This document shows, in pieces, positions 23,001 through 36,215 of a DNA stretch of 64,000 nt (positions within the stretch are counted from its first letter, which is position 1; every line of letters starts with the position of its first letter). The stretch is from the NCBI GenBank assembly GCA_022749755.1, contig CM040447.1, forward strand, positions 6,408,545 to 6,472,544, in the 5' to 3' direction. The translations under genes were made by a program, and so were the position numbers. Below the pieces are notes generated by a model. The model saw nothing but the letters and a program-made list of their open reading frames with translations. It was not told the origin of the DNA and made no database searches. This DNA comes from Azadirachta indica (taxonomy: Eukaryota > Streptophyta > Magnoliopsida > Sapindales > Meliaceae).

Positions 23001-25516
23001 CCAAGCATGAGGAGCTTGTTTGAGATAATATAAAGCACGACAAAGTTTGCACACTTTATGTGGAGGATGAGGATAACCAAGAGGAGGTTTCATACAAACT
23101 TTCTTAGAAAGATCACCATTAAAAAATGCATTTTTGACATCTATCTGAAATAAGGTCCATTTGTGTGTACAGCTGCCACAGCAAGAAGACATCGCACAGA
23201 AGCTATACAAGCAATTGGTGCAAAGATTTCTTCGTAATCAATCCCGTATTCTTGTGTAAAACCTTTAGCAATAAGTCTAGCTTTGTATCTTTCAATGGAG
23301 CCATCAGATTTGTTTTGATTTTATAAATCTATTTGCAACCAATTGGTTGTTTGTCTAATGGAAGATCAACTAAATCCCAAGTATTGGATTTCTCAAGAGC
23401 CTAAAGTTCTTCATTTTTCAGGCATATTACATCTTCACTTAATCTATTAAAGTAACAGAAATTCAATCATTTCAGGATCAACTAATAGGTCGGATTTATC
23501 TATGTGAAGCTCTATAGCTAGACTTATTATACACTGCATGTGCCAATGCACATTTCCACATATATATATACACTCCAAATTTCAGTAAGCTAGTTTGCAA
23601 TATTAAAATAGTTCAAGACTAGAATTAAAACTTTCTGTATACGTAAGGATTTGTACATTGGAGAATTAAAGTGCACTTACATAGACACAATCTTTTTTGT
23701 AGTTTATATTAAAAAGGAAAAGCAGTATATTAGGAGTATTGAATTATTTTTATGTAAATAATGTATCTCCTCTTGCTCATCTTCAGGCATGAAATTGCTG
23801 GTGTAGTGACAAAAGTTGGAAACAACGTGACAAAATTCAAAGTGGGTGACAAGGTTGGGGTTGGAGTTATGGTTTCCTCCTGCAAGCAATGCGAAAACTG
23901 CCAGCAGGACTTGGAGAATTACTGCCCTAATATGATACTTACCTATAACTCTAGATATTATGATGGGACAAAAACTTATGGTGGTTATTCTGATATCATT
24001 GTTGTTGATCAGCATTATGTGCTCCGCTTTCCTGAAAATACGCTCTTGATGGGGGTGCACCGCTTTTGTGTGCGGGGATCACAGTGTTCAGCCCAACGAA
24101 ATATTATGGAATGACCGAGCGAGGCAGGCATTTGGGTGTAGCAGGACTTGGTGGGCTTGGCCATGTTGCTGTGAAAATTGGTAAAGCCTTTGGGTTGAAA
24201 GTCACTGTCATTAGTACCTCTCCAAAAAAGGAGAGTGAAGCAATCAACAGGCTTGGTGCTGATGCATTCCTTGTTAGCAGTGATCCTGCCAAATTTAAGG
24301 TATATTGTAATTAGCTACTTTTTAGAGGAATTTTTATATAATATATATATTTTTTTTAAACAAGCCTTGAGAAGCAAGGCTACTTCATTAAGATAACTGT
24401 ATGCTTGAATTTGATTAATTAAATGTTTCTGTTAATTCAAATCAAGTAGGATTATTTTGGATTACTGCATCGGATCTGGTGACTGCTCTAGATGAAAATC
24501 AATAAAATCTATTATTTTGATTATGATTGCAGTTTTTAGAATAAGCTATGGATAAATAATCCTGTTCTTTGGGATTGCTTGCAAATTTATTTAGTCTGCA
24601 GTCATTGTCATCCTACAAAAAGTAGGCAACCTGCAAATCAATTGTATTTTAACAAGTTTTTTTAATTATTACTGAGAGTTTTTGGTTCCATCATGCAGGC
24701 TGCTATGGGTCCCATGGATTACATTATTGATACTGTGTCTGCAGTTCATCTGCTCACTCCACTACTTGCTCTGCTGAAGGTGAACGGAAAGCTGGTCACT
24801 TTGGGCCTGCCGGAGAATCCCCTAGATCTGCCTATTTTTCCTTTAGTTTTGGGTAAGTTACAAAAACAATAGCCTCTGGTTAGGTAATCAAGATTTCAAA
24901 AAGAATGATGAGGCGGAGTTTGCTGTCTCCTTTAAATTCTCTTACACATAATTCCAGGGTAACATGTAATTTGATCTATTGTATACTTTCATGAAGAAAA
25001 ATTAAAGCTTCTGTAAAGCAATGACTGAAAGCCAGTGAAAAGGAAGGGAAAGCAAAACTGAAAAACAAAAGACAAAAAGAACAAACAAAATTAGATATCA
25101 GTATCTCTCAGCTGCTAGCAAGTTGACATTTGTTGATGGTTGATGCTTTCTGGGATAAAATTAGTTCTTGTACTATGTGTCCGATTGAAGTTAAAAAGTT
25201 TTTAAAATCGAGAATCTAGTATAGATTGCTTTGTCATGCAAAACTTCAGATCAGATCTACCATTTCAAGTATGGCCTTTCTTTTAAATGCATATAAATTG
25301 TTTTGTATATTTACAGGGAGGAAGCTTGTTGGAGGAAGTGACGTAGGAGGAATCAAGGAGACACAGGAGATGCTGGACTTCTGTGCCAAACATAAAATTA
25401 CTGCAGACATTGAGTTGATCAAGATGGACCAAATCAACACAGCCATGGAAAGGCTTGCAAAGTCTGATGTCAGGTATCGGTTTGTAATCGATGTAGGAAA
25501 CTCCTCGGTGCTGTAG
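20008..25516 (+). CDS. CAD-family alcohol dehydrogenase (ELI3/mannitol dehydrogenase type), one frameshift
   Basis: Zinc-dependent, NADP(H)-using medium-chain dehydrogenase acting on cinnamyl-type or other alcohols and aldehydes. Exons: 20008-20105, 20342-20455, 23787-24299, 24699-24852, 25317-25516, joined by GT/AG introns; repaired length would be about 359 aa, normal for the family. Visible: N-terminal [12 protein letters not shown], catalytic-zinc GVCHSDLH and GHE, structural-zinc [15 protein letters not shown], nucleotide motif GLGGLG, and C-terminal [12 protein letters not shown]. The opening GWAARDNSG type points to ELI3/mannitol-dehydrogenase-like rather than lignin CAD. In exon 3, near 24047, one base is missing (ctcttgatgggg), shifting frame just before the third catalytic-zinc Cys (LLCAGIT). 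Either a recent pseudogene or a consensus error; every other exon is clean. Intron 2 is 3.3 kb and holds a copia remnant. Confidence 0.85.
21730..23460 (-). mobile_element. Ty1/copia retrotransposon remnant in CAD intron 2
   Basis: Antisense to the CAD gene. From right to left on the minus strand: [16 protein letters not shown] and YKARL-like text (about 23400-23230), RVT_2 reverse transcriptase with [16 protein letters not shown] and [15 protein letters not shown] (23165-22960), the YMDD box (near 22890) displaced by a two-base TA slip, and RNase H text [15 protein letters not shown] (about 22310). A GGGTGTTAGAATATT-type junction near 21937 marks the polypurine tract and start of the 3' LTR. 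Gag, protease and integrase are missing and stops are frequent. The element is dead; the left LTR edge is uncertain. Confidence 0.8.
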
Positions 25517-26007
25517 ATTGGTGGTTATGAGGACACACCCCGATTGTAGGCTCGATTATTCTGAGGCCTATATATTACAATAAGCACAACTTTTGCAGTT
25601 TTCTGCTTGTGTTATGGAAGTTGATAGGAGATAAAAAGACATAAATGTTATTGTCCTGGATGTGGATTATCCTGTTTGGTACAATGGAAGATGCTCCTAC
25701 TATCTTCTTTTTATGTATCATGTCATCGAATATATCTATGCCGTACCTTTTGCTATCAAAGTTTCTTATTGTGATTTTTTTTGGAGTTTCCTGATAACTG
25801 CTCTTTTAACTTCTCTAATGGAGATAATCAACATTGTGATCCCTTGACTTTACCATATAAGCTTCCAAGCAAGTAAAAACATGAGTTTAAAAACAAAAAA
25901 AGGTTAAGTTACTGGCTAATTATGCATCTCATCTGTTCATGTATTAATCCTATATACCAATTCCCTCTTTACCCGCGTCATTTAAGCGTCTCTTAACCCA
26001 TGAAACA

Positions 26008-26788
26008 ATGGCTTCATTCTTCCAAAAGTTGGATTTCTTCTTCTTGAACTTCTTCCTCCAGTTAGCAATTCACCAAGCCTTGGCTTGGAGTTTGGGACCT
26101 GTTGATACCACAAAAGGGTTCATCTCCCTCCCTTTAAACCGATCATATTATCACATCCAGAACCCTACGACTTGACGGAAAACCAGCGTTACAACTTCAC
26201 CGACGGAATTCACCGATGCTGGGTTTACTCTACAGACAAAGCTCACACTCCAACCAGCCAAACCAAGCCAGGTACTGAGATTGCTATACAGGTAAATGAT
26301 ACCATTCATATTTCTCGTTTTACTGAAAATGAATGTAAGAGACTGGGATGGTAACATTCTCAGTTTGTTATCCTTGCATATATCATCATCTCTTCAAGGG
26401 ATACAATTATTCGTCAGGTGTCTGGCAATTTGAAGGACATTGGTACGTGCCTCGAGGGACGTCAGGCGTCTACATCATGCAAGTGTTCGGAGCAAGTCGT
26501 CCCCGAGCCACAACCCTAATGCTGAGAGTCTACAATGGCTCACTGGTTTACTATGAGGGTCCAGTCTTGGTTGAAAACGTCTACGAGAAATGGTTCAAGT
26601 TGAATGTTATCCATGATGTTGATGCTGCAAAAGTGAAGGTTTACATTAATGGATATCTGAAATTACACGCAGATGGTCGTGGGGGTACATCTCATGCTTT
26701 TAAATGTGGTGTTTATGCACAAAATGATGATTCTTATTACATGGAATCTCGTTGGAAAGACATCAAAGTTATGAGAAAATATGCTTGA
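26008..26788 (+). pseudogene. Citrate-binding-protein-like gene 1, frameshifted
   Basis: Two exons: 26008-26291 and 26399-26788, one short intron. Homologous to the Hevea citrate-binding protein family (alginate-lyase-2/PL7 jelly-roll fold), secreted or vacuolar proteins of uncertain role. The start gives a hydrophobic leader (FFFLNFFLQLAIHQALA), then GPVDTTKGFISLPLN. Near 26160 the codon series meets a TGA (NPTT then stop); compared with gene 2 (RPYDVPEDQRY) one base is missing before acgacttg, and the frame then reads LTENQRYNFTDGIHRCWVY. Exon 2 is clean, with WQFEGHWYVPRGTSG, LMLRVYNGSL, WFKLNVIHDV, GRGGTSHAFKCGVYAQNDD and terminal MRKYA. Recent pseudogene or consensus error. Confidence 0.8.
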
Positions 26789-28319
26789 TTGCTTGGGAGT
26801 TTGGATGTATAAAGAATAAAAATGTTGTCACTTTGCATAATATTTCGTATATTCTCATTTTTGTTTTTCATCAAATTCTGTCACACACATTCTTGTAGAT
26901 TTTTATAACTTCTACTATTCTCTAAAATTGCTATTAAAATGTGATTTTTAATTTTTTATACAATTAACATGTATACTAAGAAATCAAAATATCTAAAAAT
27001 GCAAATATCACTAAACTATTTAATTTTCAATTAATATTACGTGAGAATCTTATGTTTAAGAAGTTGTCATAAAAGTAATAGAAATTTTTTAAATAATATC
27101 ATTTAGATACTAAATTTTTACAGTGTTAAGAAATCAAGGGATAAAGGGATTAGTACTAGGAAAAAAAATTAAAAAAATTGATCGTGGCCCTTATAAACTT
27201 CACTAAATAATGATCCCAAGCTGTTCGAATTCAAGTGAGTGATAATAAAGAATAAGGATTTGGAGTGAGATTTCTCACTAACTCCTATCTATGCTTTTCT
27301 GGTAACCAATATTTTGTTTAAGTTCGTAAGGTTTTGTAAAAATATAAATAAGGACATAGGCGATCCTTTGATTTAGTCTCTATTTAGAATAAAATAAACT
27401 AGTATTTGAGACTTATCTACATTATAAAAAAACTCAAGTGTATACTCATTTATTAGTTTAACAATAATTAGAGCTTATGCATTGCCATTTATTTACTTTT
27501 CTGAGCATATAATCCTTTTCATTTATACGGTGGTAAACATTTGCATTTTTTTTAATTTTTAATAATAATTAAATTCAAATGTTCAAGTTGATTCAAAATT
27601 TAAATAAATAAAAATACTATCTTACTTGTAAACCAAATATTTTCTAAAAATTTTAGTTATAAGAAAGAAGATTATCAATTTCATAAATTTATAAAAATTT
27701 ACAGAAAATTAGATCTTTAAATATTATGATTGGGTAAAGTGGTCATTTTCAACAATCCTTAAATCTAGCCAAAAGTTGGTCAACCTCATGTTGGTAAAAA
27801 CTAAAAACCAATATTTATATTTTGGTAACAATTTTGAAAATGAAAATGCCAAAGAAAATGGGTGCTATATCACAAAAGTAAACTGAAAAAATGGTTAGGT
27901 GCTCTACATCAACAATTTTCTGATTTATAATGTCATACAAGTATATAACAAAAGAGAACGATGTCGACAGTTGGGTGAATCAAAAAACGCATCAGATCAC
28001 TTGCAATTGATTTATGTAAGTCAAATTATTCACTCATTTGTTTCATTCTGTGACAATCATGGGTGCCACTTTCTTTAAAACTCTAGTTAACCATTATCCA
28101 TGAATCAGCGATGTGGCTACCAATTTTGTCTACAAAACGGTAAAAACAAAGTAGACAGATGCAAGTAATTCTGTACTTATAAAAGCTCTATCAAAATACT
28201 GTCTTACAAATTATTTTAGTAAAAGAATCTTGTCTAACTTAAGCAGAGTTTTTGCCCAAAAACTCAAACTTTTCAATAATTTTTATTTCTTACAGATACA
28301 TGGCAGTGAAAGAAAAAGA
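26789..28319. other. AT-rich intergenic DNA, no recognised gene
   Basis: This lies between citrate-binding-protein gene 1 and repeat X3. No open frame with family features and no clear repeat structure was found. Confidence 0.55.
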
Positions 28320-29085
28320 TCATTTGCAAGATTCTAATTTCTACTCTTGGCATCTCAAGTCATATCCTTCTCCATGTTAAGGTGGTGGAAATTTGCTTCA
28401 TCAATTTTGTCAAATTTTCCCAGAGCTTACCAGACAGATTACTTCTCTTGTCTCGCTTTCGCCCTTGCAAGGACTCTTGTATTTTGGTCAGGGTCTAAAG
28501 ACGTTTCACTTTTTTATTTAATTCGTGAATTGTTATGAGGAAGTCAAGAATTAATAAGCAAACTGCCTTCCCTTGGGCTAACTTTTTTTTGGTTTAATGT
28601 TATTCTCCCTCGGTTTTCAACCTCATTTGGCGATTGTTTTGCAATCGTTATGGCTTTTATATGGCTTCTATTGCAGATTTTGTGATTGTCATCCAGCAAC
28701 TTTGGAGCACCTTTTTGTACAGTGTAATTTTGCTCGGTACTTTTTTGGATTTTGATTTGGGTGGCTTTTGAGTTGTTGTAACATGAGTTTGGACTTCTTA
28801 TGCCTGTTTTTTTTTTTTTTTTTTAAAACAATCCTATTAATATTATACAATCAAAAAGTCTACCGGAAAGTTGAATAATCACTGCCCAGGAAAATCTATC
28901 CTAATAGAGAATGAGCTCTACCCAAAAATTCTGAGTGAATTTTGGGCCTAATGCATCTGCCACTTTATAATTCAAATAAATTAATATGATCAATTGGTTT
29001 CTTTAAACTTCTGGCAATACTTATCTCATAGTCTTTCTTTAAATTATATACACTAGGTTTTTGCGCTTATGATATTTATTTAATA
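28320..29085 (+). mobile_element. LINE-derived repeat X, copy 3
   Basis: It matches 15420-16230: tgcaagattctaatttctac, then SSILSNFPRAYQTDYFSC, then ATLEHLFVQ-type zf-RVT text near 28690-28730. Its last part (28727 on) is the start of duplication copy 2. Small deletions against copy 2 of the repeat, such as at 28379-28383, show independent decay. Confidence 0.65.
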
Positions 29086-29594
29086 TTTTAATGAGCATTA
29101 TTATATATATATATCATTAATTACACTATTAGTTAAGCTAATCATGTTAGAGGTCAGTTACTTAATCTACATCTACCATTCACCATAATTAATTCAATCA
29201 ATTGTTCAAGTATTAGCAATAATATAATCATCTTTCTTCAGATTAATAATATAGTTTTTATCAATTGTTCAAGAAGTCGTGTACACATGACATTTTTGAT
29301 CGTGCCGGCTAGCTTTCACTCCTTAAACTGTATTTAATGTATTATTAATATAATTTGTTTAGGTATGCTAAGTTATAATGTGGTCGTTTGTTTAATATAC
29401 ATATCCGTCATTGATGTTTTCTCTTATTTATGTAAATGTAGCAATTTCAGCCACGTTTTTTCTTTTTTGTCATATATTAGGGGTTAAGATTTTTCCCTTT
29501 TTTTTTTGGGTTTGAAATACATTTATTAAAAAATTTAATGTGAAGTATACAATAAATATCATAAGCGCAGAAACCTAGTGTATATAATTTGTTT
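29044..29594. mobile_element. Inverted-repeat element with 40-bp arms (copy 2)
   Basis: Duplicate of the element at 318-868. The arms at about 29041-29080 and 29551-29590 keep the same single mismatch. Confidence 0.5.
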
Positions 29595-29647
29595 AATGAT
29601 TGCAGATTGCACAGTTCATGCACATTCAACTTTTATAATAGGGTAAA

Positions 29648-30412
29648 AATCCTTTTAATCTTAAAGGTTTGATTTAATACTTTTATAAGTTTTAGTAATT
29701 TTTAAAATATTTTTAAAAGTCCTAATTTATTATAAAATAACAATTTTACCTATATACAATAATAGTTATTAATACCAACAAATCTGCAAATTTTGAAAAA
29801 ATATAACATATTTACATAAAATACATTAATTGATAATATTCTTATTTTATAGCGCATTGATAATATAAATATTTATTAATATATTATAAATTTATTTCTT
29901 AATATTTTATTTTAATTATTTTATTTTATATTTTAATCAAATATATACATGTATTTTATTTAAATTACAATATAATTATAAATATTTATTATAAATATGT
30001 TTAAGATAAATAAATTTATAAATCTATATTTATTAATAAATTAATATTTCTTTCTGTTTTATTTTTATTTAATTTATAATAATTACAAATATGGAATTTA
30101 TTTTTAGTTAATTTCTTATAAATAATTACAATACAATTATTTTATTAATATATTATTAGAAGAATATTTTTATTTATTTATTAATGTAATTTACATAAAT
30201 ATATTGTATTTTATTAAATTTTAAAGAATTATTAGTTATTTTATAACTATTGTTGTGTATAGAGAATTATTAGTTATTTTTTAATAACTATTGTTGTGTA
30301 CGGATAAAATTATCATTTTATAATAAATTATGATTTTTAAGGATATTTTTAAAATTACTAGAATTTATAAGGATATTAGATTAAATTTATCTTTTATAAT
30401 CTTATTAAATTT
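29648..30412. mobile_element. Fold-back (MITE-like) element (copy 2)
   Basis: Duplicate of 925-1690, nearly unchanged; one T is missing from the run after tttagtaattttt. Confidence 0.5.
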
Positions 30413-31456
30413 AGTAAATAGTATAAAGTTTTCGAGAATTATGCTAAAATATTAGTGGTAAGCTTAAAAAAAATTAAAATGATATAAAACGTAATTGATA
30501 TACATTGTTTTATAATATTGCATTGTTGACCGGTACAGTAAGATTACATAATATTGATATTATTTTATTATTAGATATGCACTGCCCAGTATAGTGAGGA
30601 ATATTAATATACTATCGAGATTCAAATTTTTTTATCTGTTTATGTGATAATTAATCCATTTTTAAATAATTAATAGCACTATTAATATATAAAATAATTA
30701 TATTGGTTAAGTTAATCGTATTCTTATTTAGTTCGATACCAACTTGCAAATATTGTTATCTATGAACCTACCATTTTTAATTAATTATTAGTTTAACAAA
30801 CATATTGAAAATTGTATTACAACATTGACTTCCTCTATGAAGTCTCTCTTTAGATTAATATATGCCAGCAAACCATGCATATATTTTTTACTTCCTCTAC
30901 AAAGTCTTTCTTTATGCTAGCTAGCTAGTCTTTCTTTAGATTAGGATGTGCCACTAAACTATGCATATTTTTTTTATATGCACCGGCCAGTACAATAATA
31001 GATAAATACTATTGAGATTCAAATTTCTGATCTGTTTATGTCACAATTAATCCATTTTTAATATTTCATAACACTATTAGTATATGCAATATTATAGTTC
31101 TCCTGGTTAAGAGTTTAAAAAAATTAATAACATTAATAACAAGATTAATTTTACATTAGTCCCAAAATATTATGACAATTTTCAATTCACACCCAATGTT
31201 TATAAAATTATTTATCCTATACCCAAAAGGTTAATATATTTTGTTAAAATTTAACCTTAGGATCGGTAAATAGGTCTTTTTAAATACAAATACTATAGAA
31301 ACCATGTTTTTGTTTAAGTTCATCCCATCTACTGTCTTTCTTCTGAACACAATATACGCTAACATCATTTTTTTTTTTTTTATTTATTAAACTAACGTTA
31401 TTTATTATTTTGGTATTCTACTTTAATTAATATTTTCAAAAAATTAATAAAAAATT

Positions 31457-31727
31457 CAGTTGTCGATGCTCAGGCCAACTTGGGTTTAAATTGTGATAGC
31501 TGGCGTTGGTGGTCTTCCTATCCTTCTCAAATTGGTAGTCTCCTTTCTCATAATGCTAATGGTTTTTCTTACTACGGTTTCTCTTAAAGTTTTAGCTTTT
31601 TCTTTTTGTTGTTCTTTTTTACTTTTAAAAAGTAAGGTTCATTATGTCCCCCTTTGATTATATTCTTTATTGGTTTGTTTGCTTATTTTAATAAATTTGC
31701 CTCCTAAAGCATGCTGGAAAAAAAAAA
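31457..31727 (+). mobile_element. 5'-truncated LINE tail (copy 2)
   Basis: Duplicate of 2730-3000, with the same WRWWSSYP frame, TAA and 3' poly(A). Confidence 0.55.
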
Positions 31728-32287
31728 GCCTAAATTTAGGTGGCCACCAAAGCCCCTTTAGCGCGTTGGTGGATAAATTTATTTTTTTCCTTTAAATTTA
31801 CATTAAAAAAAAAAGTAATAGATTAATATTTATTTATAATTTTTTTTAAATATTTGTAAAGTTATTTACAACATAATATAACAAGTAGTAAATAAAAAAA
31901 AAAATTAAATAATAAATAAAAATTTTATTTTCTATATAAAAATTCTCCATCGCATCATATTAAATTTTAAAAAAAATATATATTTTTTATTATAATATAA
32001 CTTGATAACTTAGATATTCTCAACCACTTTGAATCAGGGCCATATCTACCGTTGACTTATATATTTCTATTAATCGTCTCCACTTAAGACCATATCTAGC
32101 TTTCCGAAAAAATCTGAGGACAAAACCTGCGTCGTGAAAAATGTTGAGTACATGTAATTAATTATTTAATTATGATGTACTCTTGTTCAAGTTATAGAAC
32201 CAGAAATTTTTTTTTTCTTTTTTTTTTTCTTTTTCTGAAATGGAGAGCAATGTTTTCATGTTTCACTTTTGCATTTTTTCAAACCTC

Positions 32288-32813
32288 TGGAAGTAAAATC
32301 TTAGCAAGTTCACTTACTAAAAAAATTTCCCGTTCTGCTGTCAGCCAGAAGCTTACTTGATTCATATCTGATGTATTTAAGATACCTCATTGTTTTGCAT
32401 TTCTCCTTATACCTTGAGACTGCAAAATCTCTTTCCTGACTGTTATGGGGAAAAAAAAACTGGTGAAGTTTCAGCAGTAATGAGATGTTGTAATTTATGA
32501 CCATCACTGACATTCGTTACACAACCACTGGTATCCAAATGCTTGTCAGAAACATAAAACTTTCTTCAGTATATTTCTTAATAACGTCGAAGGATGTTTA
32601 TTTGCAGCCACACAATTATCGGTAAGCCACTGAAGCATACTGGTCCCGTTAGCAGGAAATGAGATTGGTTCTGTATCACGTTCTGAAGCACTATTCAAAA
32701 TTCCATTGCTGAAAGTTTGGCTCTAGCACTAGTGATTGAAACCCATCAAGGGTTCAATATCTTCACTTTCATACCTAAATTTAGGTTTAAGCTTTGCAAA
32801 CTGGAGAAATTGA
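32288..32813 (-). pseudogene. Degraded coding remnant (copy 2), family not recognised
   Basis: Duplicate of 3555-4080 with the same stops and the same frame breaks, so the decay predates the 15-kb duplication. Confidence 0.4.
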
Positions 32814-33501
32814 TAAATCATTTCTTCTTTATGTTACCGCGAGCAGCATTACGAATCTGAATTCAGTAACGATTTCCTGAACCAAGTCATAGTCACAATA
32901 GATGATAGCAAGTGGAGAAAAGAAAATTATTATATCATGCCCTAAAACCACCATTTCAAATTTGAAGTCAGAGAAACACAGACGCGTGAATATATAGTGA
33001 AAAAAATGTATAAAAGTAAGGGATCATTAATCATTTCCATTAATAATATTATGTTCTGAGATTCCCTTCTCTATAAATAATAATAATAATAATAATAAAA
33101 TATGACTGAATCTTAACTACACCCTTCTCTATAAATTGTCTTCCACTACTTTGAGACTAAGCAATGAATATTAAATTAGGTATTTTAATTTTAGAAGCGC
33201 ATATTGGATTTACCAATTGTCCCCTATCTTATTATTATGAACCTTTATAGGTTTTTCGTGTACCCATATATGCCCTTTTGGGCTTCTTCAAATATGCATA
33301 TTAACTTTTAATGTTTGTAAATTGAAAGGTTTTATTATTTCTGAAACAAATAATGATATTTTGAAGATGCATTCAGCATCTATAAAATAAAGGCTCATGT
33401 AAAACTAATCTAACAATTAAACCAACAATAATAATAGAAAAACATAGCAAATGACTATTTAATACACGTTTCAACATTTTTATAGAAAAAATTTACCTTC
33501 T

Positions 33502-36215
33502 TTATTTCTTTATCAAGGAAATAAGTAAATATGGCGACACTCCTAATCCCGTTTCCAAGGACTCAATTAACTTGACAGAAAATCTCTTGTAAATTTCATC
33601 AACAATGTCATTTCCAAAATGGGAAGCAACGAGAGGCTCTGCAATAGCTTTGAAACGAGTAGCCATTTGCTTTGCTGTTTCACAGTAGCCTAATTTATTG
33701 CCATTGTTATCAAAACCTAAGTACCAATTATGATAGTGTGTTTCAAGCTTATGAATGCTGAAGCTTCCTTCATGCTGAACAAGACGCCTTATCTCTTCAT
33801 CACTTGGACCGTAATATGGTACGTTGAATGATTCCAATTTTGATTCTTCAATCAAACCCTAAATTCATTGTGGTAGATGAAACAATTACTACAACTATTA
33901 TGCATATGCTCACCCCGATATTTGTAAGATTATTTAATAATTAACATTATGGAGAATGTCAAATATCTTGTTGTTTGGCTTAATATCCCACGATATCCTA
34001 TTGTTTGTCAAATATCCCAATATCTCTATGACATTAATTTCGTTGATGAAAATTATTACTTTTTAAAGACAATTATTAATTTAGCCTCTTAATTATAGTT
34101 AAAAGTCTACATAAAAGACAAATACCACCTTTCTATTAGACAACTGAAAATTAAGTTGACTGCCACTTCTAATCACCATTTACCATTATCAAACATCAAT
34201 TATTTAGGTCATTATAAATATTATTATTGAACACTCTAAACAATGGTACTATCATCATCGCTCTAAACAATGTATTGTGAACAGTTATTCCAACAACAAT
34301 AGTGATGATACTATTGCGTAAAGATTTTAATAATATCTATAGTGACTCAAACATATGACAGTTGACCAAAGATTATCGTCATTCATCTTTGTCCACCAAT
34401 CACCACCATTGGCTATCATCCATTTTAGTTACCGCAGATATCATTCAAATACTTATTAAATGTTCTATACAATAATACCATTACTATCACTGTTTAAATA
34501 ACTGTTTGCCGTAAATTTAAAGTTAAATTTTTTAGTGTTAAAATTTCAATTTTAAATTTAGGTTGTTCAAATGACAATGGTGATGATATCACAGCATAGA
34601 ACATTCAACAAGAATTCTAATGATATTTATGATTACTTAAATAGGGTATTAGATTAAACAATAAGGGGTATTTGGCATTATCCCTTAATATTATGTCATG
34701 TATAAATATTTATTTTAAAATCAATCAGTTATGACTGATTAAATTAAATCAAAGTGAAAATTTAAAATATGTAACATTATTGTATTAACAATACATAATA
34801 TATACAATTAAAATATTCTTTTTTAATTATATTAAACTTTAAATTAAAAATGCTACACTTAGGACATGTTTATCAGAATTAAATAAGATAATGTAATTTT
34901 GAAATCACAAATTTTTATAAGATGAAAGTATTATATGTCAAATATTAATAAAAATAGTGGATTGATCTCTTAAAAGTTAATGTTACGAAATACTTTTTTC
35001 AATTTTATATTGAAAGTTAAGTGATAATTAAGAGTATTAAGCATGCCCACAATGTAATATTTGTCTGAATATAAATAAGAGATGGGGTGAGAGAAAGTTA
35101 TTACCTCTGAGACCAAATCATTCATTGCTTTCACAAATACGTCCCAAGTATTATGATATCGTTTGTCATCACTTTTGAGGGCAAGCACCATACGACCTCC
35201 AAGCTTTAACTCTTCCGATCGTGATTTGAGAAATGTTGTAAAATCAGCTTCAAATTGGTCAAAGTATGCTTTGTGGACACTGGGAGGACTTGTCTTTGCG
35301 ATGTAAATATTCTCTTTGTTCAATGAAATTCCTGATTCGCTCACTAGCCCTTTAGGAACCTGTACATACATCGACTAATTTATACTCAACTAATTTAATA
35401 ATAAAAATAAGTAGCCTGTGGATGTATATACATGTAATATTGATAATGTAAAATCAGCAGATTTAAAAATAAATAAATAAATAAAATAAAAATTCATGAC
35501 CTGTGAGAGCCAGTGAAGAGCATAAGAGGAGAATACAAAATGAAGGAAACGAGGTGGAAAGAGCCTCCCGTAGAAAGATCCAGGCACTGCAGCAATAAAA
35601 CACTGCCCAAGCTCCTCACCTTTCTCTCTGTTAATTCTCTCATAAAAGCTTGGCAATAATTTGAAGGTACTGTTAAATCATTTCCAGGAAGATCATTCAA
35701 GAATACCTGCAACAATGAATAGCCCAAGTCCTGGATTCTACTCTCGAAAACATAAAAGGAGAACGAATGCAGGAAAAATTCAAGAACATACCTGCAGATC
35801 GGGGGGCTTATGATTCAAGCGACAGCATATGGAGTGAATAGACTCTATAACATCCCATGTAGGCAAATACGCTTTCGGCCCTGAAGAGCATCCCAGATCT
35901 GCAATTTTTAAGCATTCATTTCCACTGAGTAGCTCTACGAAACTTTCTTCTATCAAATGCTTTGCTTTCGAAATCACCTTCTTCTGTAAGAGCATATGCT
36001 ATGGAATAATAACCAATAAGCCAAATATTAGAGAGAAATTTAACTTTAATTAATTCAGGATTTGTAGTTTTGTAGGAAGAGCTACAGACCTGAATCAATG
36101 CGTTTTTATCATAGCTATATTCTCCCTCTCCTGCAGTCATGTGGAGAGCTTTTTCTATTTGAATATTGTTTTCAGCTTCCCTTTCGCAATCAACTTTCTC
36201 TGAATCCATAGCCAA
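33502..36215 (-). pseudogene. SABATH methyltransferase A2, one-base frameshift in exon 3
   Basis: Duplicate of A1. Exons: 36090-36215, 35792-35983, 35501-35706, 35105-35359, 33502-33858. All splice sites and exons 1, 2, 4 and 5 match A1. Exon 3 is 206 nt instead of 207 because one A/T pair is missing from the run near 35673-35676 (gttaaatc against gttaaaatc in A1). The frame shifts right after NDLPGND and ends within the exon, before [11 protein letters not shown] and the active-site [10 protein letters not shown]. As written the gene cannot make an active enzyme. Because the lesion is a homopolymer contraction it may be a consensus error, in which case A2 would be a second functional copy. 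Confidence 0.85.
33942..34706. mobile_element. MITE-like element in intron 4 of SABATH A2
   Basis: Duplicate of 5210-5975, in the same intron position. Confidence 0.4.
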
